DNA of 10,402 nucleotides, taken from assembly GCA_026770585.1 (NCBI GenBank), contig MU646472.1, positions 634,515 to 644,916 of the forward strand, given 5' to 3'. Shown piece by piece: positions 5,743-10,402 of this stretch. The notes below the pieces were generated by a model. That model was not told where the DNA came from. It ran no database searches and was given only the letters and a program-made list of their open reading frames with translations. Within the stretch, counting starts at the first letter, position 1, and every line of letters starts with the position of its first letter. The translations under genes and the position numbers were made by a program. Source of the stretch: Baffinella frigidus (taxonomy: Eukaryota > Cryptophyceae > Cryptomonadales > Baffinellaceae).

Positions 5743-5759
5743 AGGTCGGTGGTCTGCAC
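5743..5759 (-). CDS. downstream exon edge after the family C intron
   Basis: On minus GTGCAGACCACCGACC follows the acceptor CGAGCAG. It matches the paralogue GTGCGGACCACCAACC that directly follows the unsplit fragment at 6055-6135, so homology resumes exactly where the insertion ends. Confidence 0.35.
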
Positions 5760-5870
5760 CTGCTCGCGCAAAATTACTACACAAATGCTTTAATATTACA
5801 AGCAAGAACGAATTGTGTAGTAATTTACGTTGCCAGGGGATGGAAGAAACATAGGCTTCCCCGGATAAAC
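5760..5870 (-). mobile_element. introner-like family C insertion
   Basis: The 100-bp element 5769-5868 is flanked by ACCTGCTCGCG (5758-5768) and ACCTGATCGCG (5869-5879), a 10/11 direct repeat that fits a target duplication. On minus the segment 5870 to 5760 begins GTTTATCCGG and ends GCGAGCAG, with the 3' AG supplied by the duplicated target. Removing these 111 bases rejoins GATCAG to GTGCAGACC, as in the unsplit paralogue at 6040-6066. It has one complete arm (TTATCCGGGGAAGCC) and the core, but lacks the second outer arm. Confidence 0.65.
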
Positions 5871-5908
5871 CTGATCGCGCTCGCACTGCTCGAGCACCGA
5901 CGACGCTC
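5871..5908 (-). CDS. exon-like fragment SSVLEQCERDQ, copy 2
   Basis: On minus it reads ASSVLEQCERDQ and ends CAG|GTTTATCC at the family C insertion. After removal of the insertion the frame continues VQTTD, compared with VRTTN in the paralogue. A frame straight through the element meets a stop, so an intact product would require splicing. Confidence 0.35.
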
Positions 5909-5944
5909 CAAGCCGGACCAAACCGAGGCTGGAGCATACGCCAA

Positions 5945-5988
5945 TTCCTCGGGTGGCACCTTCGAAAACGAATGTGCCACCCGAGGAA
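5945..5988. repeat. hairpin with perfect 15-bp arms
   Basis: TTCCTCGGGTGGCAC (5945-5959) and GTGCCACCCGAGGAA (5974-5988) are exact complements around a 14-base loop. No poly-T follows on either side, so a bacterial terminator is not indicated. Confidence 0.8.
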
Positions 5989-6054
5989 ATGGCTCCAAAC
6001 AATCGCCGATTTGGTCCACCTCGCAGGGCTGGTGGGAGGGTTGGTGGTCCGCAC

Positions 6055-6135
6055 CTGCTCCCGCTCGCACTGCTCGAGCACCGATGACGCAGCCCCGATC
6101 CGCTCCGAGCCCCCGTGCAGCAGCGACGGCCACAG
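6055..6135 (-). CDS. exon-like fragment LWPSLLHGGSERIGAASSVLEQ.., copy 3
   Basis: On minus 27 codons read LWPSLLHGGSERIGA followed by ASSVLEQCEREQ, then CAG|GTGCGGACC. It is the uninterrupted relative of the site split by the family C element at 5760-5870. The downstream bases may be exon or intron, because CAG|GTG is itself a plausible donor. A related TTGTGGCCGTTGCTCTTCCAG piece lies at about 6347-6370 on minus. No family is recognised. Confidence 0.3.
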
Positions 6136-6179
6136 GTACGGTCCCGCCCCCCGCGTGCCTGCCCAGATAAGCGTTTTGG

Positions 6180-6225
6180 ATCATAGTGGTAACAGTAGAG
6201 CATGTGTGGTAATTTTCACTGACAG
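6180..6225. repeat. degenerate family C core
   Basis: GTGTGGTAATTTTCACTGACAGG (about 6204-6226) is a diverged half core, preceded by GTGGTAAC. The small palindrome AGGTACCT (6228-6236 region) follows. The ends are unclear. Confidence 0.35.
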
Positions 6226-6334
6226 GAAAGGTACCTGTCCTCATAACCTGCCAACCGTTGCTGGTCTCATAACCTGATTAATTGATACATTCTCCGAGGA
6301 GAGTGTACTCCGAGATCAGTGTTAGATCCTCCTG

Positions 6335-6392
6335 GAACCCTCCTGGAAGAGCAACGGCCACAAGTAGGGCCCCGCGCCCCGCGCGCCTGCCG
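6335..6392. repeat. duplicate of the segment at 6117-6166
   Basis: AACGGCCACAAGTAGGGCCC followed by GCGCCCCGCGCGCCTGCC resembles GACGGCCACAGGTACGGTCC and CGCCCCCCGCGTGCCTGCC. The block is a local duplication tied to the minus-strand exon fragment at 6055-6135. Confidence 0.6.
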
Positions 6393-6395
6393 CAT

Positions 6396-6630
6396 GTAGG
6401 GTTGAGGGTTTAGAGTGTAGGGTTTGGGGGTTGGGGTGTAGGGTGTAGGGTTTAGGGTTTGGGGTTTGGGGTTTGGGGTTTTGGTTTTAGGGTTTAGGGT
6501 TTAGGGTTCAGGGTTTACGGTTTGGGGTCTAGGGTTTGGGGTTTCGGGTTTCGGGTTTAGGGTTTCGGGTTTCGGATTTCGGGTTTCGGGTTTCGGGTTT
6601 CGGGTTTCGGGTTTCGGGTTTCGGGTTTAG
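6396..6630 (+). repeat. degenerate GGGTTTA/GGGTTTC telomere-like array
   Basis: The array starts with mixed GGGTTTAG, GGGTGTAG and GGGTTTGG words and becomes a regular GGGTTTC heptamer array from about 6540. The G-rich strand is plus. Variation on the plant-type telomere word suggests an interstitial satellite rather than a chromosome end, because other sequence continues on both sides. Confidence 0.9.
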
Positions 6631-6662
6631 ACGCCCTGTCCAGCGTCCCGACTGCTGGAACC

Positions 6663-6801
6663 CTAGCGCTGTCCCAGTCTGAATCAGTCTCACCAAAATG
6701 GTGAGACCGGGCCAGTTTCCACCCCCAAGTTGACAGATTTGTGCCACGGACCCAGGATGTCTATTGGAGAAGAGTCGGTCAAGTCGACTGAGGCAGAGCA
6801 G
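6663..6801 (+). mobile_element. family A element, complete copy
   Basis: The element starts CTAGCGCTGTCCCAG and ends GACTGAGGCAGAGCAGG. The interior shares TCTCACCAAAATGGTGAGAC and GAAGAGTCGGTCAAG with 8461-8600. GAAC lies one base outside the left end and immediately outside the right end, a third case of the same 4-bp duplication geometry. The right terminus has lost one T relative to GCAGAGCTAG. Confidence 0.75.
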
Positions 6802-6896
6802 GAACCCCCCCCTGCGTGTTTGGAGACCTCGCCCTGGCGTTTGCTGGGCATCAGGCCGTAAGGCAACTGGCGATGCGTGTCGCCTCGCACGATCGG

Positions 6897-6917
6897 TTCT
6901 CTCTCTCTCCCTCTCTA

Positions 6918-6950
<33 letters not shown>

Positions 6951-7052
6951 GGGTCCCTCTGTTTCTCTCTCTCTCTCTCTCTGGGTCCCTCTATCTCTCT
7001 TTCTCTCTCTGGGTCCCTCTCTCCCTCTCTGGGTCCCTCTCTCTCTCTCTCT
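6897..7052 (+). repeat. CT microsatellite with GGGTCCCT interruptions
   Basis: The tract is mostly CT dinucleotides with GTCTGTCTGTCTGTCT at the start and GGGTCCCTCT interspersed at about 6951, 6984, 7011 and 7030. Long open frames here consist of Ser/Leu repeats and are not genes. Confidence 0.95.
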
Positions 7053-7429
7053 TACGCACACACGGAGGTCGCGAGGACCGTGAGTTGGTCAAGCCAACTC
7101 ATGCATTTCCCCCACCTGGGGGCGCTACACGGCTTGAGCCTTCTCCCGGAAGCATCACGCTGGGCACTACCAACCCTCACGATTGGACCAAATCGTCGAT
7201 TTGAGCTTTGAACTTTACCCTTGCTTGACCCTTGCAGAGACCCCGGATCCGGGGTCTTTGCAAGGGTGAATCTCGAGTCTAAAATCGATGATTTGGTCCA
7301 ACCGTGAGGGTTTTGGTGGTATGGTCATGGGGCGCATCCTCCACGAAGGAGTCGAGTCGCCGATCGGGAAGAAGGAGGAATTGGCAAGAACCTTGCCTAT
7401 TCAGAGGTAGAGAGAGGCGACACGGGTCG
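7053..7429 (+). repeat. tandem duplication unit 1 (interrupted)
   Basis: It shares ACACACGGAGGTCGC, GCATTTCCCCCAC, CATCACGCTGGG and ATGGGGCGCATCCTCCACGA in order with 7543-7725. It differs by the palindrome at about 7164-7326. A short plus-strand frame, MGRILHEGVESPIGKKEELA followed by RTLPIQR, ends at CAGAG|GTAGAG and could be an exon remnant; the protein is unknown. Confidence 0.75.
7164..7326. mobile_element. palindromic insertion absent from the paralogous site
   Basis: The outer arms TACCAACCCTCACG (7168-7181) and CCGTGAGGGTTTTGGTGGTA pair, as do GGACCAAATCGTCGATTT and AAATCGATGATTTGGTCC. At the centre, 7228-7267 is a 20-bp stem with one G-T pair around the perfect palindrome AGACCCCGGATCCGGGGTCT. 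Unit 2 reads CACGCTGGGTATGGGGCGC with no insert. The exact ends and target duplication are ambiguous. Confidence 0.75.
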
Positions 7430-7457
7430 CTGTGTCTCTGTCTCTTGTCTCCGTCTG

Positions 7458-7524
<67 letters not shown>

Positions 7525-7542
7525 ATCTCTCTCTCTCTCTCA
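7430..7542 (+). repeat. CT/GTCT microsatellite
   Basis: TGTCTGTCTGTCTGTC is followed by long CT dinucleotide runs. It is equivalent in position to the tract at 6897-7052 and marks the start of duplication unit 2. Confidence 0.95.
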
Positions 7543-7725
7543 CACACACGGAGGTCGCAAGGGCCGTGAGTTCGTCAAGTCACCCTGCATTTCCCCCACT
7601 TTTGGGCGCTATTCTTCTTGAGCCTTCCGGGAGAAGGCCCGCAATACAGAATCATCACGCTGGGTATGGGGCGCATCCTCCACGAAGCAGTCGAATCGCA
7701 CGGGGAATTGGAAAGAACCCCGGCC
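7543..7725 (+). repeat. tandem duplication unit 2 (uninterrupted)
   Basis: This copy preserves CATCACGCTGGGTATGGGGC, the empty counterpart of the palindrome insertion in unit 1. A plus-strand frame reads IITLGMGRILHEAVESHGEL. It may be coding debris, but no protein family is recognised. Confidence 0.7.
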
Positions 7726-8460
7726 ATCCCACACCATCCTACACAAATTCCTACCCGGTCGCCCTGGCTCTCTCAGCCGGTACTCCTAGGGAAGGCCACC
7801 CGAATGCTTCTAAATTCAGCAAGAAAATATTGATCAGGAAAGAAACTGCCTTTTCGAGGTCGCTCGCAGCCTGTTAGCAGGACCCACGGGTGGGTACCAT
7901 CCGGGGCGCTCTGATGTTGGTAGTCATCCATCGTCATTCCGCCAGGTGAGCGCGGAAGCGAAGTCTGGGCCGCGATGGTCCCCGCCGAGGAAAATTCCGT
8001 TTCGTGTCCACTTTTGACAACAATGACTTTTGAAAGTTGTTAAATTTTGGCAACTTTTGGCGTGGGTCCTGTCTCTGCGGGCGGGAGGGAGATTCCATTG
8101 GCCTTAGGGATGCAGATCCCCATCCCCATGGCGATCTCCATCGTCGTGGTCGTCGCAACACTCACCCTCCTCGTCATGTGACCCTCCCCCCTCCCTCTCA
8201 TCACCCTCCATCCCCGCGAGCTGTCCCGACAGAGGTTTTTGGGGAGTGGACGTGATCCGCCGCGATCCCCTATTCCCCCTCTTTCCCATCGTGCGACTGC
8301 TCCCATTCGCGACGCAGACTACGGGCGGGGATGCCCTCTCATGTTTCCGAGGCACGCTCGTGCCCACGGGCTGTTTGGGTGGGGGCAGGTAGGTAGATCC
8401 AGGAGACACCTTCCTTTCGGACTTTGCCGCGAGCCCTCTCAGTCATCCTCCTTCCGGGTG
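7726..8460. other. no recognised gene or repeat
   Basis: Open frames occur on both strands, but none has domains, heptad structure or splice-bounded exons. Low-complexity CTCCCCCCTCCCTCTCATCA at about 8181-8200 is present. A GACTTTTGAAAGTTGTTAAA run with GGCAACTTTTGG at 8026-8060 repeats the AAAGTTG-type words seen throughout the window. Confidence 0.45.
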
Positions 8461-8600
8461 CTAGCTCTGTATCAGTCTATGTGGGCCCACCAATTTGGTG
8501 AGCCCGGGCTCTTTCCCGCTCCATAGTGGGCTAATTCGTACCGCAAACCCAGCATGTCAACCTGAGAATAGTCTGGTCAACCCGAGTGAGGCAGAGCTAG
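8461..8600 (+). mobile_element. family A element, reference copy (140 bp)
   Basis: It starts CTAGCTCTGTATCAG and ends CGAGTGAGGCAGAGCTAG. Inside are CACCAATTTGGTG (palindromic), AGCCCGGGCT and CCAGCATGTCAACCTGAGAA. GGGT lies one base outside the left end (8456-8459) and directly outside the right end (8601-8604). It has no coding capacity. Confidence 0.8.
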
Positions 8601-8821
8601 GGGTTCCTGCAAGAGAATCCCTGCGAGTTGGGTCGCGTGAAGGATCAGAGCATGGTCGAGCAAGCGAGCTTTCCCATCGCAGCTCGCGTGTTCCCAGAAG
8701 GCGAGAATTGGCCGACGGGCGGGGATCAAGCAAGGATCCTTCCAGCACCCAGGAAGTGCAGGATTTCGATCGTTTTTACATCCCAGATTTGCGTCAGGGG
8801 GTATCAATCGTGTTCAGGGAG
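8601..8821. other. no recognised feature
   Basis: GC-moderate sequence with a plus-strand open frame (8495-8872 in full) that begins inside the family A element. No domain is recognised, so it is not called a gene. Confidence 0.35.
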
Positions 8822-8966
8822 CCACGCAAGGCCCTTCGAGGGTTGTCACAGGCCCGTTCTTGGAGCCATTGACCCATGTTTGTCAACTTTTGGCCGATAA
8901 GTGCCGTGCTTCCCGGAAAATCTTGGAAAATTGACTTTTGAACAACCTTCGAAGAGCCTTCCGTGG
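8822..8966. repeat. inverted repeat with 25-bp arms
   Basis: CCACGCAAGGCCCTTCGAGG at 8822 and its counterpart ending 8966 (ACAACCTTCGAAGAGCC at 8942) match at 22 of 25 positions. The interior holds TTTGTCAACTTTTGG. No target duplication is apparent. Confidence 0.7.
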
Positions 8967-9188
8967 TGGGGGGTTGGGAGTTGAAAAGATGCTCTCGATA
9001 CGAATCCAGGACACATATGAATTGTCTTGGATTAAAATATACGATCCTCACGATCGAAGTAACTCACTTTGGAGACCTGGTGGACTCCTGCCACTCGAGG
9101 CTAGAAATGTGACTGTTTTACAAGTTTTAACTTTACATGTCCTCTACAAGTGGACCGCTGTGTAGTAATTTGCACACAAATATTTGGT
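8967..9188. other. unrecognised segment with a C-core half
   Basis: A plus-strand frame from 8938 to 9165 includes MLSIRIQDTYELSWIKIYD but shows no known domain. It stops in GTGTAGTAATTTGCACACAA (9161-9180), a half copy of the family C core. CCAGGACACATATGAATTGTCTTGG at about 9006-9030 is an imperfect palindrome. Confidence 0.3.
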
Positions 9189-9232
9189 TTTGGTCACGAA
9201 GCTGGGGGAATTCCCCCAGCTACGTGACCAAA
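9189..9232. repeat. perfect composite hairpin
   Basis: TTTGGTCACG and CGTGACCAAA pair around the 20-bp palindrome GCTGGGGGAATTCCCCCAGC, with only AA/TA unpaired between the two stems. The sequence can extrude fully as a cruciform. Confidence 0.9.
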
Positions 9233-9308
9233 CCCGCCCGTGACTCGTACAAATGTTTACAACCCCACATTTAAAATGCTCCCCTTTCCAGCCTCGAGTG
9301 GTGAGCGA

Positions 9309-9447
9309 CCACACGGTGGACTACGGACCTTTCATCAAAAGTCAACTTACCTTGAGGCAATTGAATTGAGGGATTTTCTGGTGCAAACTTGGTCACGTTA
9401 CCCCCCAGAATCTGGGGTCAAGGAAACCCGCGTAGCCCACCGTGTGG
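9309..9447. mobile_element. family D inverted-repeat element, 139 bp
   Basis: Ends CCACACGGTGGACTACGG and CGTAGCCCACCGTGTGG pair with one mismatch. The left 40 bp recurs inverted at 1498-1537. No clear target duplication is seen. An open frame across it (9240-9614) is not considered coding. Confidence 0.7.
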
Positions 9448-9531
9448 CGGGCCCTCCCGTAGTAAATACCGTGTGCTTAATGCCAACACGATCGAGGAGA
9501 TCCCCTATGCGAATGGCCTATCTTTCTATCG

Positions 9532-9752
9532 GGTGCAAGGCTAGGAATCTCATCCGGACGAGCATTTATGATCAATACGCCACGGCAACGAAAATTACTA
9601 CACAAATGCTTTAATAACTACTAGTAAGATCAATTTGTGTAGTAAATTTCGTTGCCTTTGCGTATTTATCATAAACACTCACCGCGATGAAATCAGCACC
9701 CTCATGCGAATGGCCTTTCTGCGGTGGGGGTGCTGATTCCTAGCCTTGCACC
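9532..9752. mobile_element. large nested palindrome with family C core
   Basis: Outer 18-bp arms GGTGCAAGGCTAGGAATC (9532-9549) and their exact complement (9735-9752) enclose TTTATGATCAATACGC / GCGTATTTATCATAAA and a centre GGCAACGAAAATTACTACAC..GTGTAGTAAATTTCGTTGCC. The right arm holds an extra segment of about 45 bp that itself forms a hairpin (9691-9738). On minus the ends read CAG|GTGCAAGG and CGATAG, again compatible with an intron. Confidence 0.8.
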
Positions 9753-9784
9753 TGGTCCTTCCCAACCACAGACTCCGTGGGGAG

Positions 9785-9916
9785 GAATACATGGCGGCCG
9801 TATCCCCTAAGTGACCAGTGGGCGCATACGCCCTACCGTAGGGTCCTAGGACCTGCCTAGGACCTCTTGGTGGTCAAATTTGACCACCTGGCCACTTGAG
9901 GGATACGCCTGTATTC
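9785..9916. repeat. nested palindrome cluster
   Basis: GAATACATGGCGGCCGTATC at the left pairs imperfectly with GGATACGCCTGTATTC at the right, followed inward by AAGTGACCAG / TGGCCACTTG. Inside are CCCTACCGTAGGG, GTCCTAGGACCTGCCTAGGAC and the perfect 20-bp GGTGGTCAAATTTGACCACC (9869-9888). Confidence 0.8.
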
Positions 9917-9971
9917 GGTGTTAACCACGGTTGTTCGGTGTTGACTACGGAAACATCGGTGTTAACACCGG
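9914..9971 (+). repeat. three tandem CGGTGTTAAC units
   Basis: TTCGGTGTTAACCACGG (9914-9930), TTCGGTGTTGACTACGG (9934-9950) and ATCGGTGTTAACACCGG (9955-9971) repeat every 20 to 21 bp. The third is partly self-complementary. Confidence 0.8.
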
Positions 9972-9988
9972 TTTCTCTCACGATGCTG

Positions 9989-10113
9989 CAAAACCCTAAA
10001 CCCCAAAACCCAAACCCCAAAACCCCCCAACCCCCCCCCAAAAAAAAACTAAAACCCAAAACCCGAAACCCAAACCCCCGAAACCCCAAACCCCCAAAAC
10101 CCAAACCCTAAGC
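9989..10113 (-). repeat. degenerate CCCTAAA/CCCCAAA array
   Basis: CCCTAAACCCCAAAACCC and many variants, including a C run followed by an A run at about 10030-10048, form a telomere-like array with the G-rich strand on minus. This is opposite to the array at 6396-6630. Open frames here are Pro/Lys/Asn repeats and not genes. Confidence 0.9.
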
Positions 10114-10206
10114 CCCAAACCAGGTATACGCTAATGTTCGGGGATTCAGAGTACCACCAAAACGGCGTGTTCGGCAAAATCCTCGGCCTCTTGGGCCGCT
10201 TCGCAG
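10114..10206. other. short unique spacer between two heptamer arrays
   Basis: It contains GGTATACGCTAATGTTCGGG and CTCGGCCTCTTGGGCCGCTT with no recognised gene or element. Confidence 0.4.
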
Positions 10207-10402
10207 GTCCTAAGCCCTAAACCATAAACCATAAACCTTAAACCTTAAACCTTAAAGCCATAAACCTTAAACCTTAAAGCCATAAACCTTGAACCATAAA
10301 CCATAAACCATAAACCTTAAAGCTTAAAGCTTAAAGCCATAAACCTTGAACCATAAACCTTAAAGCCATAAACCTTGAACCATAAACCATAAACCATAAA
10401 CC
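10207..10402 (-). repeat. CCATAAA/CCTTAAA heptamer array to window end
   Basis: Heptamers CCATAAA, CCTTAAA, CCTTGAA and AGCCATAA alternate with a higher-order order such as AAAGCCATAAACCTTGAACC. The array is clipped by the right edge. It differs from the neighbouring CCCTAAA type, which points to a local satellite rather than a functional telomere. Confidence 0.9.

Noticed and set aside
5945-5988. Bacterial-type intrinsic terminator
   Set aside because: The hairpin has no T-run on either strand and the context is eukaryotic repeat DNA.
6764-7211. Long plus-strand open frames rich in Ser/Leu
   Set aside because: They are translations of the CT microsatellite and its flanks. Several frames are open at once, as expected for simple repeats.
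8040-8409. Overlapping open frames rich in Arg, Gly, His and Asp
   Set aside because: Both strands are open in several frames because of low-complexity GC-rich sequence. No splice or domain support.
1-10402. Dinoflagellate spliced-leader relic as a lineage marker
   Set aside because: No match to the leader sequence was noticed on either strand by eye, so the dinoflagellate assignment remains only a possibility.

Overview
No intact gene, rRNA, tRNA or prokaryotic operon can be read in this window. It looks like nuclear DNA of a eukaryote, most likely an alga. There are degenerate TTTAGGG-type heptamer arrays, long CT tracts, many short inverted-repeat elements, and small exon-like fragments that end at CAG|GT and start after AG|G. 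AG followed by G is reported for dinoflagellate introns, and transposing introns (introners) are known from dinoflagellates, Micromonas and Aureococcus, so these groups are candidates. The species cannot be determined from the sequence alone.

Layout. 1-470: CG-rich tandem array. 481-1030: copies of an inverted-repeat family (A), nested hairpins and a poly-C/poly-G palindrome. 1182-1460: perfect 35-bp-arm hairpin and a 25-bp direct repeat. 1647-2240: duplicated minus-strand coiled-coil exon fragments. 2400-2660: two palindromes. 2690-2870: degenerate heptamers and a weak exon candidate. 2940-3650: family A copy with a nested TA-flanked 171-bp MITE, then a second MITE copy in the opposite orientation. 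3913-4226: two abutting inverted-repeat elements. 4228-6135: minus-strand exon fragments rich in Leu, Glu, Gln and Arg, separated by repeat elements that behave like introns. 6396-6630: heptamer array. 6663-6801: family A copy. 6870-7730: tandem duplication with CT tracts; one copy carries a 160-bp palindrome that the other lacks. 7730-8460: nothing recognised. 8461-8600: family A copy. 8822-9916: chain of palindromes. 9989-10402: heptamer arrays running to the end.

The main point is the link between the repeats and the minus-strand exon fragments. At 5760-5870 an element splits a coding repeat, is flanked by a 10/11 direct repeat, and can be read as a GT-AG intron whose removal restores the sequence of the unsplit paralogue at 6040-6090. 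At 4273-4376 a second family (E) lies exactly between two exons whose reading frames join. Both fit introner-like insertion. A short core (AAAATTACTACAC) recurs near the centre of palindromes whose outer arms are unrelated. All functional statements are inference from sequence alone.
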